From: Alphaproteobacteria bacterium HGW-Alphaproteobacteria-18
Lineage (GTDB): Bacteria > Pseudomonadota > Alphaproteobacteria > Caulobacterales > Hyphomonadaceae
NCBI GenBank assembly: GCA_002841155.1
Contig: PHEH01000005.1
Span: 308,677 to 372,676, forward strand
DNA length: 64,000 nt
Reading direction: 5' to 3'
Below, piece by piece: positions 1 to 10,230 of the stretch. A program made the position numbers and the translations under genes. The first letter of the stretch is position 1. Every line of letters starts with the position of its first letter. The notes beneath the pieces were generated by a model. The model ran no database searches. It saw only the letters and a list, made by a program, of their open reading frames with translations, and was not told where the DNA came from.

Positions 1-766
1 TGAAGCTCTACCGCAAGAAGGAGGGGGCAGAGGGCCCGCGCCCCACCATCCTCCACCTGCATGGCGGGGGCTACATCATGGGCAATCCCGAATTCATGGG
101 GCCGATGTGCGCGCTCTGGGCCGACGCCTATGACGCGGTCGTCGTCGCGCCGGCCTACCGTCTTGGCCCGGAGACAGCCTTTCCCGGCAATGTGGAGGAC
201 GCCTATGCCGCCCTTGCCTGGGCAAATGCCAAGGCCGGAGATCTGCGCATCGATACTGGCCGCATCGCGGTTGCGGGCGAAAGCGCCGGCGGTGGCCTCG
301 CCGCTGCCCTCGCGCTTCTGGTCAGGGATCGGGGCGAATACCGCTTCTGTCACCAGCAGCTGATCTTCCCGATGATCGATGACCGCACCGCCGTGCGCGC
401 AGACCTCTCGCCGATGTTCGGAGAATTCGTGTGGACCAACGCGTCCAATCATTTCGGCTGGGCGAGCCTTCTGGGTCAGCCCCCGGCAGCCCGGATGTTT
501 CCCCCTACGCAGCGGCGGCTCGTGCAGAGAGCCTTGCCGGCCTGCCGCCGGCTTTCATCTCCACCGGCGCGCTTGATCTTTTTACGGAGGAAAACCTGGA
601 ATACGCCCGCCGCCTGATGGCAGAGGGTGTTCCGGTCGAACTCCACGTCTATCCCGGCGCTCCCCATGCCTACATGCAGATGGCCGGCGCCCGCGTCACC
701 CGCGCCTTTATGCGTGACGCGTTGTCAGCACTGGCACGGGGACTGGGCGTGGACTGGAAGGATTAG
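1..766 (+). pseudogene. HSL/GDXG-type alpha/beta-hydrolase esterase, 5' cut by window and frameshifted
   Basis: Serine esterase/lipase of the hormone-sensitive-lipase type, probably cleaving short acyl or aryl esters. The N-terminus lies outside the window. The first half is in frame 3 and shows the oxyanion-hole motif HGGGYIMG and the nucleophile motif GESAGG. The second half is in frame 2 and shows SPYAAAARA, the catalytic Asp in STGALDLF and the catalytic His in GAPHAY. The switch falls at the run of five C at 480-484: one extra C there would rebuild a continuous GQPPGSPDVSPYAA, as expected for this family. As written the gene is broken, either by a real one-base deletion or by a homopolymer sequencing error. 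Both halves keep every catalytic residue, so a recent loss or an error is likely. The stop overlaps the 3' end of dps by 4 bp, convergently. Confidence 0.85.
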
Positions 767-1227
767 ACCGAAGCGCGCAGCATCCAGGCTGTTTTCTCGG
801 AAATCTGGGCGCGCTGGGTGAAGAGGTCGACGCTCACCGGGTCGGCATTCTTCTCGGCGATGGTGATGCCATACTTGGCGGCCCGGCTGACGGCTTCATG
901 GCCGGCGGCGAGGTTTTTCAGCATGTCCTCGGCGTCGGGCACGCCATTGTCGGGCTTGATGGTCGCATGTTCCATCATCTCGCCGGAGGAGCCCGGCGCA
1001 AAATGGCCGAGCGCCCGGATGCGTTCGGCGATCTCGTCGAGCGCGGTCCACAGCTCGGTATACTGGGTCATGAACAGATTGTGCAGCGAGTTGAAGCGCG
1101 GGCCCGTGACGTTCCAGTGATAGCCATGGGTCTTCACATAGAGGGCGTAAGTCTCTCCCAGCAGGGTTTTGAGTGCATCCGCGCTGGACTTGCGGGCGGC
1201 GTCAGACATTCCGATGTCGATGGACAT
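763..1227 (-). CDS. dps: Dps-family DNA-protecting ferritin-like protein
   Basis: Dps proteins form dodecameric cages that oxidise Fe(II) with peroxide, store the iron and protect DNA in stress or stationary phase; they are cytoplasmic. The 154-residue length is normal. The conserved ferroxidase pattern is visible: H37 in HGYHWNVTG, H49 in SLHNLF, D64 and E68 in LDEIAERIR, at the spacing known from E. coli Dps. There is no long Lys-rich N-terminal tail, so DNA binding may be weak. The start at 1227 is preceded on the minus strand by an AAGGAG-like ribosome site. It stands alone and is convergent with the upstream esterase. Regulation by an oxidative-stress regulator would be usual, but no operator is evident. 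Confidence 0.93.
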   Translation of the reverse strand: MSIDIGMSDAARKSSADALKTLLGETYALYVKTHGYHWNVTGPRFNSLHNLFMTQYTELWTALDEIAERIRALGHFAPGSSGEMMEHATIKPDNGVPDAEDMLKNLAAGHEAVSRAAKYGITIAEKNADPVSVDLFTQRAQISEKTAWMLRASV

Positions 1228-1347
1228 GAAATTCTCCTTTTGAAACAGATATGGGGTGCAGCCCCCATCATGACCCTTAGATGGGCATGAGGGAAGCGCG
1301 TTTCAAATCTGAAACGATGGCCGGCGCTATAGGCTCTGCCTATGCCT

Positions 1348-2811
<1,464 letters not shown>

Positions 2812-3102
2812 ATGAGTATGGATAGCTGGAACCAGAAATTTGACACTGTCCTTAATCGCGCCGGCCACGAGCTTTCGGGGATGGCGGAGGGCTTTGCCGA
2901 TTTCGTCAACGCGCTGAGCCTTGTCGAGAAGAGCCTGCTGGGCGGGTTGGGTGTGCTGATGCTCTGCTATATGCTGATGCCCGGCGGACGAGGGGAGGGC
3001 GTTGGCAATTCCAGCGGCAGGTACTTCGCCGGTATTCTTCTGCTTGTTGTGGCAACGGGCGTGTTCGGCGGACTGGCGATGACCGGGCGGATTTCCCTGT
3101 AA
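2812..3102 (+). CDS. Small two-TM membrane protein of unknown function
   Basis: A 96-residue protein that I do not recognise as a named family. The N-terminal 35 residues are amphipathic ([26 protein letters not shown]). They are followed by two predicted membrane helices, about residues 40-57 ([15 protein letters not shown]) and 70-90 ([17 protein letters not shown]), separated by a Gly-rich loop. The start is supported by GGAGC about 9 nt upstream. It lies alone between the divergent aminotransferase gene and uvrC, 52 bp before uvrC on the same strand, so the two could be cotranscribed. Codon use resembles the neighbours, so it is probably a real native gene. Confidence 0.7.
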   Translation: MSMDSWNQKFDTVLNRAGHELSGMAEGFADFVNALSLVEKSLLGGLGVLMLCYMLMPGGRGEGVGNSSGRYFAGILLLVVATGVFGGLAMTGRISL

Positions 3103-3154
3103 TGCGCAGCCCTTTGGCTTTCCGCCGCCGCCGGTCTCCATTATCTCTGACCCC

Positions 3155-5029
3155 ATGAGCGACGCAGCCCCCGGCGCTGCCCCGGTCCGCGGGGTGGACG
3201 TCATCCGTGAAAACCTGAAACACCTGCCCGCGCGGCCGGGCGTCTACCGGATGTTCGGTGAGGCGGGCGAGGTATTGTATGTCGGCAAGGCGCGCGATCT
3301 GAAGGCCCGCGTCTCCAGCTATACCCGCATGGGCGGCCACACCCAGCGCATCGCCCGGATGATCTCGCTGACCCGCGCGATGGAATTTGTCGTCACCGAG
3401 ACAGAGACCGAAGCACTGCTGCTGGAGGCGAGCCTCGTCAAATCGCTGAAGCCCCGCTTCAACGTGCTGCTGCGTGACGACAAGTCGTTTCCTTATATCC
3501 TGATCCGCCGCAATCATGAGGCGCCCCAGATCAAGAAGTATCGCGGCTCCAAACAGGATGAGGGGGATTATTTCGGCCCTTTCGCCAATGCCGGCGCCGT
3601 CATGCGCACGCTCGATACCTTGCAGAAGGCGTTCCTGCTGCGCACTTGCGAAGACAGCGTCTATTCGGCGCGCACGCGGCCTTGCATGCTGCACCAGATC
3701 AAGCGCTGCGCGGCCCCCTGCGTCGGCCTCGTCTCGAAGGAGGATTACACCGCGCTCGCCGATGAGGCGGCGGATTTCCTGCGCGGCAAGGCCGGTGAAC
3801 TCCAGAAACGCCTCGCCTCGGAAATGGAAGCGGCCTCCGAAGCGATGGAGTTCGAGACGGCCGCCCGCCTGCGCGACCGTATCCGCGCCATCGCCCATGT
3901 CCGCTCGACGCAGGACGTCAACCCGGACGGGATCGAGGAGGCCGACGTCTTCGCCATTGCCATGGAGGGCGGGGTTTCCTGCGTGCAGGTCTTCTTCATC
4001 CGGGCAGGGCAGAACTGGGGCGCCAGCGCGCATTTCCCCCGGCATGAGAAGGACCAGACGGCGCCCGAAATCCTCGCCGCTTTCCTCGTCCAGTTCTACG
4101 ACAAACGCCCGCCACCCAAACTCATCCTCGTCAGCGAGCCGCCCGACCAGGCTGACCTGATCGAAGAAGCGCTGGCTCTCAAGGCGGGTCGCAAGATCGA
4201 GCTGCGCCGTCCCGAGCGGGGCACCAAGCGCGACCTGCTCACCCAGGCCGAACGCAATGCCAGTGAAGCGCTCTCCCGCAAGCTGGCCGAATCCGCCAGC
4301 CAAGAGCGTCTGCTGACCGAAGTGCAGAAGGTGTTCGATCTGCCGGGCCCGCCGCAGCGGATCGAGGTCTATGACAACTCCCACATTCAGGGCACGAACG
4401 CCGTCGGCGGCATGATCGTCGCGGGCCCCGAAGGCTTCCGCAAGCAGGCCTACCGGAAGTTCAATATCAAGGACACCGAGATCACGCCGGGCGATGACTA
4501 TGGCATGATGCGCGAAGTCATGCGGCGGCGCTTTGCGCGCGCGATGAAGGAGAAACTGTCCGGGAATGTCTCAGACTGGCCAGATCTTGTCCTGATTGAT
4601 GGCGGTCTTGGCCAGCTCAGCGCTACGGTGGAGACACTGGCAGAGCTGGGATTGACGCCCGAGGACGTCACCCTGGTCTCCATCGCCAAGGGGGTTGATC
4701 GCAATGCCGGGCGCGAACAGTTTTTCCGCCCCGGAAAAGCGCCCTTCAAACTGCCCGAAAATGCCCCGGTTCTCTACTATCTCCAGCGCCTCCGCGACGA
4801 GGCCCACCGCTGGGCCATCGGTGCCCACCGCCAGAAACGCGCCGCCGAAGCGGCCCGTTCCCCGCTCGACGAGATCGAAGGTATCGGCCCCTCCCGCAAG
4901 AAAGCCCTGCTCCACCATTTCGGTTCGGCGCGTGGCGTATCGCGTGCCAAGGTGGCGGATCTGATGGAAGTTGAAGGCGTCAATGAAGCCCTCGCCCTCC
5001 GCATCTACGGCCATTTCAATAGCGGCTGA
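3155..5029 (+). CDS. uvrC: UvrABC excinuclease subunit C
   Basis: Catalyses both incisions in nucleotide excision repair after UvrB has loaded on damaged DNA. The 624 residues show the full domain order. An N-terminal GIY-YIG nuclease (RPGVYRMF and [13 protein letters not shown]) makes the 3' incision. A UvrB-interacting UVR segment follows at about 215-245 ([12 protein letters not shown]). The RNase H-like 5' nuclease carries its catalytic Asp in [13 protein letters not shown]-terminal double helix-hairpin-helix ([29 protein letters not shown]) binds DNA. The start ATG 3155 fits the family N-terminus. It converges on the TetR-type gene with a 13-bp gap. Confidence 0.97.
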   Translation: MSDAAPGAAPVRGVDVIRENLKHLPARPGVYRMFGEAGEVLYVGKARDLKARVSSYTRMGGHTQRIARMISLTRAMEFVVTETETEALLLEASLVKSLKPRFNVLLRDDKSFPYILIRRNHEAPQIKKYRGSKQDEGDYFGPFANAGAVMRTLDTLQKAFLLRTCEDSVYSARTRPCMLHQIKRCAAPCVGLVSKEDYTALADEAADFLRGKAGELQKRLASEMEAASEAMEFETAARLRDRIRAIAHVRSTQDVNPDGIEEADVFAIAMEGGVSCVQVFFIRAGQNWGASAHFPRHEKDQTAPEILAAFLVQFYDKRPPPKLILVSEPPDQADLIEEALALKAGRKIELRRPERGTKRDLLTQAERNASEALSRKLAESASQERLLTEVQKVFDLPGPPQRIEVYDNSHIQGTNAVGGMIVAGPEGFRKQAYRKFNIKDTEITPGDDYGMMREVMRRRFARAMKEKLSGNVSDWPDLVLIDGGLGQLSATVETLAELGLTPEDVTLVSIAKGVDRNAGREQFFRPGKAPFKLPENAPVLYYLQRLRDEAHRWAIGAHRQKRAAEAARSPLDEIEGIGPSRKKALLHHFGSARGVSRAKVADLMEVEGVNEALALRIYGHFNSG

Positions 5030-5042
5030 CTGCGCCTTTCGT

Positions 5043-5654
5043 TCAGCCCTTCTGCGCTTCAGCGCGCGCTGCCAGCGCAGCCATATAGCTCTCGATCAGC
5101 AGGACCAGTTCGTCTTCCAGCGCCTGTGGGTCCAGCTCCAGCTCTGGCTCGGAAGCCGCTGCCCGCAGGAGGCAGATCACGGCATGGGTCAGCACGAAGG
5201 CAGACTCCCGGCCCAGCACGAAGTCCAGATCATTCCGTTCCCGGATAGATGCAAGAAAGGCAATGTGGTGTTGGCTGAGGATGCTTTCCCCATGCGCGCG
5301 GAAGAGGGCATCCATGAGCAGAATGCGCGTTTCGGGCGACCCCTCGATGCCGCTCATGATTGCCTGGATGATCGTGCGGACGCCGTTCTGTTCAGGCGCC
5401 GCGAGTACGATCTCGGTGACCTTGAGCCGCATCGCCTCGGCCTGACGTTCACCTAACGCGGCGAGGATGTCGTCGCGGTCTCTGAAATACTGATAGAGCG
5501 TGCCGATACTCACGCCGGCCCGCTCTGCAATGCGGTTCGTGGTCAGGCGGGATTCTCCTTCAGCTTCGAGAAGCTGAAAGGTTGCCGCCAAAACCGTGTC
5601 CACAGTTGCCTGCGCACGCGCTTGCTTCGGATTTCTCCGCGCTTTTTCTGTCAT
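5043..5654 (-). CDS. TetR/AcrR-family transcriptional regulator
   Basis: 203 residues with an N-terminal TetR helix-turn-helix at about residues 14-60 (ATVDTVLAATFQLLEAEG, then TNRIAERAGVSIGTLYQYF), the hallmark of one-component repressors that release DNA when a small ligand binds the C-terminal domain. The C-terminal part is helical and of the common TetR_C type with an acidic tail (PELELDPQALEDELVLLIES). It is divergent from the ssrA locus 145 bp away. No transporter or enzyme target is adjacent, so the ligand and regulon are unknown. Confidence 0.9.
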   Translation of the reverse strand: MTEKARRNPKQARAQATVDTVLAATFQLLEAEGESRLTTNRIAERAGVSIGTLYQYFRDRDDILAALGERQAEAMRLKVTEIVLAAPEQNGVRTIIQAIMSGIEGSPETRILLMDALFRAHGESILSQHHIAFLASIRERNDLDFVLGRESAFVLTHAVICLLRAAASEPELELDPQALEDELVLLIESYMAALAARAEAQKG

Positions 5655-5799
5655 TTGCGTCCCCCAACTTTCTGCCGCCCGTCTTATTGTCCGGTGCGCA
5701 TAGAAAATCTGAGAAATACTTATATTATTTCAGGCCTCTGGCCAAGGACTGTGTGATTTCGGGCATCCTTTGCGCCGGGGATATTGCCGGGTCGCGAAC

Positions 5800-6182
5800 G
5801 GTCCACAGGCTTCTGGAGTATCAGGGGCTTATCACAGCGCCCGGTATCGCCTATATTGGCCAAGTCTTCGGACTATGGCGATAAACGCGCGTGTAATAAG
5901 CGGTTCGGACCCGGGGGCGGTACCCGGCGGCTCCACCACAAGCAGATCAGCGATGGTCTGTTTCTGACGGGGCCGAAATAGTGTCGACGGACGTGTAAAG
6001 ACGAGGCTTTCGCTCGCTTGAGCTGCGTTAGAAGCTCAAAAGCAAATAGTTGCAAATGACAACTTTGCTGAGGGCGAACTGCTCGCCGCGTAAGCGGTGA
6101 CGGTTTTTCCGACCTAAGTCCTGGGGCTTCAGACCCCTAGGCGGGGCCCGGGGGCGCCTGGCAACAGAAGCCCCCACCTTCT
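5800..6182 (+). ncRNA. ssrA: Circularly permuted two-piece tmRNA (alphaproteobacterial ssrA)
   Basis: Rescues stalled ribosomes by acting as tRNA-Ala and as mRNA for a degradation tag. The order is permuted. The acceptor piece comes first and ends in CGGCTCCACCA at 5938, after a T-arm-like hairpin (CCGGG and CCCGG around a 7-nt loop, 5910-5928). A roughly 30-nt spacer follows. The coding piece then starts with GGGGCCG at 5969, which pairs over seven positions with CGGCTCC of the acceptor end to form the tRNA-like acceptor stem. The tag frame starts at 6052 after AAATAGTT, closely matching the E. coli resume-site context AAATAGTC. The coding-piece 3' part contains GCCTGGCAACAGAAGCC; its CAGAAGCC (6165-6172) can pair with GGCTTCTG at 5808-5815 to join the pieces. 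The outer ends are approximate. Confidence 0.93.
6052..6093 (+). other. tmRNA tag reading frame, ANDNFAEGELLAA
   Basis: Thirteen sense codons from GCA at 6052 to TAA at 6091-6093 encode ANDNFAEGELLAA. With the Ala carried by the tRNA-like domain, the added tag would be A-ANDNFAEGELLAA. The ANDNF start is typical of Alphaproteobacteria and the LAA end is the ClpX-recognised terminus. The segment in the middle (AEGE) is the part expected to contact the SspB adaptor, whose gene lies at 13558. Confidence 0.93.
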
Positions 6183-6288
6183 CCTCCCGTGTATGGCCCA
6201 GAATGCGTTTGGCGCGCGGCCGGTATTGTTTGCCGCCGCGCGTATTCTGCCTATTGTATTGCCGAGAGCAGACATGAGGGAGAAGGCC

Positions 6289-7296
6289 ATGAGCAAGAAG
6301 GGTGTAAGCCGCCGGCAGATGATCGGCGGCTCGGCCGCCGCGCTGGGCGCGATGAGCGGGGCGCCCAAGGCGCTGGGCGAAACCAGTCCGCAGACCCCGG
6401 CGCCCGGCGCGCTGGCGGGAAAAACGATCCTGATCACCGGGGCGGCCTCCGGCTTTGGCCGTCTTGGGGCGGAGCATTATGCCCGGCTTGGCGCGCGGGT
6501 GTTTGCGACCATGCGTAACCTGCCGAGGCCGGAAGCGGAGGAACTGACACAGCTCGCCAGCGAGGAAGGTCTCGCCATTGAAGTGGTCGAGATTGACGTG
6601 ATGTCTGATGAGAGCGTCGCCAGCGGTGTTGCCACAGTTCTGGCGCGCACCGGCGGCACGCTGGACGTGCTGGTCAATAATGCCGGGATTGGCCTTGGCG
6701 GGCCGCTCGAAGTTCAGGACATGGAAGCCACCAAGCTCCTGTTCGAGACCAATGTGTTCGGGCCCCACCGGATGGCGCGCGCCGTGCTGCCGGCGATGCG
6801 GGCGGCGGGGAAGGGGCAGATCTTTCAGGTCTCCTCCCAGCTTGGCCGCGTCATCATTCCGGGGATCGGCCACTACTCGCCGACAAAGTTTGCGCTTGAG
6901 GCCATGAGCGAAGGCATGGCCTATGAGATCGCTGCGCAGGGGATCGAGGTGACGATCATCCAGCCGGGCGGTTATCCGACCAAGATCTGGGAAAAGAGCA
7001 CTGCGCGCGCGGCGGCCCTGAAGGCCCGCACGCCGCAGGACCTGCTGGATGCCTATCCGGAAATGACCGCCGGCATGGGCCAGCCCAGCAGCGGCGGCGG
7101 CTCAACCGATCCGATGGATATTCCGCGCGCGATTGCCGAGATCATTGCGATGCCGCGTGGCACGCGGCCCCTGCGCCGCCCCGTGCATCCAGTTGCCAGG
7201 CCGCAGGAGGCGATCAACGAGGTCTCACGAGAAACACAGCTTGCCATGCTCGGCGGCTCGCCCTGGGGCCCCGCCGTCAAGGAAGTTCTCGACTAG
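6289..7296 (+). CDS. Tat-exported short-chain dehydrogenase/reductase
   Basis: SDR-family NAD(P)-dependent oxidoreductase, 335 residues. The nucleotide motif TGAASGFGRLG, the NNAG motif (VLVNNAGIGLGG) and the catalytic Ser with YSPTK (HYSPTKFALEAMSE) are all present. The N-terminus MSKKGVSRRQMIGGSAAALG has a twin-arginine motif followed by a short hydrophobic stretch, so export as a folded protein is likely; this is less common for SDRs. I chose ATG 6289 because AGGGAGAAGG lies 5-6 nt before it and the Tat motif follows at once; an upstream frame extending to 6193 would overlap the end of ssrA. The substrate is unknown. The 24-bp gap to the GST gene is convergent. Confidence 0.87.
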   Translation: MSKKGVSRRQMIGGSAAALGAMSGAPKALGETSPQTPAPGALAGKTILITGAASGFGRLGAEHYARLGARVFATMRNLPRPEAEELTQLASEEGLAIEVVEIDVMSDESVASGVATVLARTGGTLDVLVNNAGIGLGGPLEVQDMEATKLLFETNVFGPHRMARAVLPAMRAAGKGQIFQVSSQLGRVIIPGIGHYSPTKFALEAMSEGMAYEIAAQGIEVTIIQPGGYPTKIWEKSTARAAALKARTPQDLLDAYPEMTAGMGQPSSGGGSTDPMDIPRAIAEIIAMPRGTRPLRRPVHPVARPQEAINEVSRETQLAMLGGSPWGPAVKEVLD

Positions 7297-7320
7297 GGAT
7301 CCGTCCGCAATCGGAGCGAT

Positions 7321-7992
7321 CTAGAGAAGGATGGTGCCTTTGCCATCCTTCTCCATCGCGCGGATGTAAGCGGGATGTTCCCGCATCTGTTTCAGGAACC
7401 GGTAGGCGTTCGGAAAACTCGCTTCATCCATGCCCGCGCGATGAACGCAGAGCTCCATCGAATAGCCCATCACGATATCGGCGGCGGTGAGCTCATCGCC
7501 AGCGAACCATTTGCTCGTCCCCAGCGCCTTTTCGATTTCACGAAAAAGGGCGGCAAGGCGCGGCCCGAAGAACGCCTTGTCGAGCGCGCTGACCAGCGAT
7601 TTCGCCACGGGGCGGGCCAGAAAGGGCGCGCGGGTTGTCAGGGCCATCATCACGAATTTGTTGGTCAGCAGCGGCTGCAGGCTGCCTTGCGAGGTATGGA
7701 ACCAGAAAAGGTATTTGGCGCGCATGGGTGATCCGGCGGCCGGGCGCAGGCGGTCATTGTCATGCTTGTCCAGGATATAGTCGACGATGGTGTTGGTCTC
7801 GGCCAGTGTCACATCGCCATCGGTGATGACCGGCGCGGTGCCGAGCGGGGAGATGGCCTTGTACGCGGCCGGCGCCAGGCGCGTCTGCGGGTCGCGGTCA
7901 TAGAGTTTCACCTCATACGGCACGCCGAGTTCCTCCAGCAGCCAGAGGATGCGGATGGACTGGGACTTCTCAAGATGGTGCAGGGTGATCAT
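7321..7992 (-). CDS. Glutathione S-transferase family protein
   Basis: 223 residues with the GST architecture: a thioredoxin-like N-terminal domain (MITLHHLEKSQSIRILWLLE, cis-Pro in PLGTAPVITDG, and the glutathione-contacting AETNTIVDYIL) and an all-helical C-terminal domain ending in the N-capping segment TAADIVMGYSMEL. It probably conjugates glutathione to electrophiles or reduces peroxides; the substrate cannot be read from the sequence. The position-12 Ser (KSQS) suggests a Ser-type catalytic residue. It stands alone, convergent with the SDR gene. Confidence 0.9.
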   Translation of the reverse strand: MITLHHLEKSQSIRILWLLEELGVPYEVKLYDRDPQTRLAPAAYKAISPLGTAPVITDGDVTLAETNTIVDYILDKHDNDRLRPAAGSPMRAKYLFWFHTSQGSLQPLLTNKFVMMALTTRAPFLARPVAKSLVSALDKAFFGPRLAALFREIEKALGTSKWFAGDELTAADIVMGYSMELCVHRAGMDEASFPNAYRFLKQMREHPAYIRAMEKDGKGTILL

Positions 7993-8110
7993 GGGGGCGT
8001 TCCTCTCAGCCGGGCTGGCATCGTCCTAGCAGCTAGTGCGGCAAAGCGCACGGGCCAGAGGAAAATCAAATTCCCCTCATCCCCGGCGCGAGGATGAGAG
8101 GAATTCAAGC

Positions 8111-10081
8111 TTATTCCACCCCCAGAACTTCCTGTAAGAACAGGGTTTCAGCTTCCCGCTGGGCCTCCCGGTTGGATTTCCGGCGGAAGCCATGGCCTTC
8201 ATCCATCGCCATCATGAACCAGGCCGTGACGCCATTGGCCTTGACGGCTTCGAGGATCTGCTCTGCCTCCGTATACGGAACGCGCGGGTCGTTATAACCC
8301 TGGATGACAAAGAGGGGCTTGGTGATCCTCGAGGCATTCTTCAGCGGCGAAATCTCGTCGAAGAAGGCCGCAACGACAGGATCGCGCTCATCGCCATATT
8401 CGGCGCGGCGAAGATCGGCGCGGTAGCCTTCGGTGTTTTCAAGGAAGGTCTTGAAGTCCGAGATGCCGACGATATCGATCCCCCCGGCGATCCGGTCAGC
8501 ATAATCAATCATCGAGGCGAGCACCATATAGCCGCCATAAGAGCCGCCATAAACGATGACCTTGCTGGCATCCAGATCAGGCTGGGCCTCGACCCAATCG
8601 AGAAGGGCGCCAATATCCTCAACTGATTTCTTGCGGTTCAGGCCATTATCGAGCGAGACATAGGTTTTTCCGTAGCCGGATGAACCACGCACGTTCGGAA
8701 CGACGACTGCAAGGCCAAGCTCGTTTACCCAATATTGGTAGGCCGAGGAGAAACCTGGGCGGGATTGGGCCTCCGGGCCACCATGGATCGAGATGATGAC
8801 CGGGTGGGGGCCTTCGCTTTCAGGTTTGTAGATGAAGGCGGGAATATCCATCCCGTCTGCATTGGGATAATCGAACAGAGCGGGTTCGACGAAGGATGCC
8901 GGGTTCAGGCCGCCCGTCTCTGCCTCGGTCCAGCGCGTGAGGTTCAAGGTGGCCACATCAAAAGACCAGGCATCAGACGGGCTGGTCGCCGCGTTGAATG
9001 TGAAACCGACATGGCTGCCGCTATGGGAAAAGACGAGGCCCGAGGCGATGCCCACCGGAAGTGTCGGGCCAGGGCGGACTAGTCCGCTTTCGACGTCCAG
9101 GAGGTGGATTGTGCCAAGGCCGCCTTCGTTCAGCGTGAAGGCTACGGTCAGGCCATCGGGGGAGAGGGTCCAGTCGGATACGCCCCATGCGATGTCAGCG
9201 GTATAGTTGATAACCGTATTATCCGGCGCAAGACGCACCAGGTTGGCAAATTCGCTGTCCTTGTCGGTTACCGTAAGGACCGAACCATCTGCCAGCAGCG
9301 CGCCGCCGGAATAGGCGACCGTGTCATCCGGGTTGATCTGCGTCAGCGCGCCCGAGGCAATATCGAGCATAAAGAGATGGCTTTCGGCAATCGAGAGATA
9401 GCGTTGCAGCAGAAGCTTTGATCCGTCATCGGACCAGTCTACCGGGCCGATGGCGCCTTCGCCTTCCAGTGCAACACGCAGGCTCGCTGGGTCTGCCGGA
9501 TTGCCAATGATGATGTCATTGTTCGGGTCGCCCGGATTGGTGCGCGCCCAGGCCGCGGAGGCGCCATCATCTGCCCATAGCGCGCCACCATTGCGCGTGC
9601 CAGGCTCGGTGAAGCCGGTGATGCGGCCGGTTTCCATGTCAAAACGATATCCCTGGAAATATTCATCTCCGCCCTTGTCCCGGGCAAAGAGAAAGGCGCC
9701 GCCCGCAGGGCTGACGCTGGCATTGCTGACAGTCTCGCTGAAGAAGGTCAGCTGCCGCCGTGCGGCGCCGGGGGATCTGACTTCATGGATCTGGTTGGTG
9801 TCGCCAAAGCGCGTGGTGATCAGGATGCCGCCGTCGCCTGTCCAGTCGAGAAAGCCGTGGCTGCGGACATTCTCATACGCGGCAAGGCGGTCAGAGATTT
9901 CAGCCGGAACGTCCGGGATCGATTCGAGAACCAGGTTACCTCTTGTCACGCGCTCGGTGGCCGAAAGCGCGGTGGGTGTTTCTGTCAGTGCTGCGGACGG
10001 CGAAGCCGCCGTCTGGGCACAGGCAGAGAGCGTGACCGCAAGCGCTGCAATGGATACGAAGCTGGAGCTGCGTCGTTTCAT
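8111..10081 (-). CDS. S9-family prolyl oligopeptidase-like lipoprotein peptidase
   Basis: Serine peptidase of the S9 family (acylaminoacyl peptidase/DPP-like), 656 residues, probably cleaving short peptides in the periplasm. The N-terminus is a lipoprotein signal with lipobox LSAC near residue 21, so it should be membrane anchored. Residues about 60-390 form a beta-propeller (repeated strands such as GGILITTRFGDTNQ). The C-terminal alpha/beta-hydrolase domain carries the Ser in GGSYGGYM, Asp in GYNDPRVPY and His in DEGHGF. It is divergent from the phosphodiesterase gene, sharing a 149-bp intergenic region. Confidence 0.93.
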   Translation of the reverse strand: MKRRSSSFVSIAALAVTLSACAQTAASPSAALTETPTALSATERVTRGNLVLESIPDVPAEISDRLAAYENVRSHGFLDWTGDGGILITTRFGDTNQIHEVRSPGAARRQLTFFSETVSNASVSPAGGAFLFARDKGGDEYFQGYRFDMETGRITGFTEPGTRNGGALWADDGASAAWARTNPGDPNNDIIIGNPADPASLRVALEGEGAIGPVDWSDDGSKLLLQRYLSIAESHLFMLDIASGALTQINPDDTVAYSGGALLADGSVLTVTDKDSEFANLVRLAPDNTVINYTADIAWGVSDWTLSPDGLTVAFTLNEGGLGTIHLLDVESGLVRPGPTLPVGIASGLVFSHSGSHVGFTFNAATSPSDAWSFDVATLNLTRWTEAETGGLNPASFVEPALFDYPNADGMDIPAFIYKPESEGPHPVIISIHGGPEAQSRPGFSSAYQYWVNELGLAVVVPNVRGSSGYGKTYVSLDNGLNRKKSVEDIGALLDWVEAQPDLDASKVIVYGGSYGGYMVLASMIDYADRIAGGIDIVGISDFKTFLENTEGYRADLRRAEYGDERDPVVAAFFDEISPLKNASRITKPLFVIQGYNDPRVPYTEAEQILEAVKANGVTAWFMMAMDEGHGFRRKSNREAQREAETLFLQEVLGVE

Positions 10082-10230
10082 GGCGATTTCCCCGTCAGAA
10101 GTTTTTCATGACAGTTTGTTTAGTGCGTTCAGCCCTCGCGTCACGCCTTTTTCAGTCATTGGGCTTCACATCGCCGCTACAATCGGGGTCTAAGGCGGGG
10201 AACAGGTTTTGGGCAGTATGGGAGATGGGT

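Noticed and set aside
2906..4384. 492-codon minus-strand open frame
   Set aside because: Covers uvrC on the opposite strand; uvrC has all expected domains.
6028..6288. Protein-coding frames over and just after ssrA, including a longer N-terminus for the SDR
   Set aside because: The region encodes structured tmRNA, and the Tat motif with its ribosome site fixes the SDR start at 6289.
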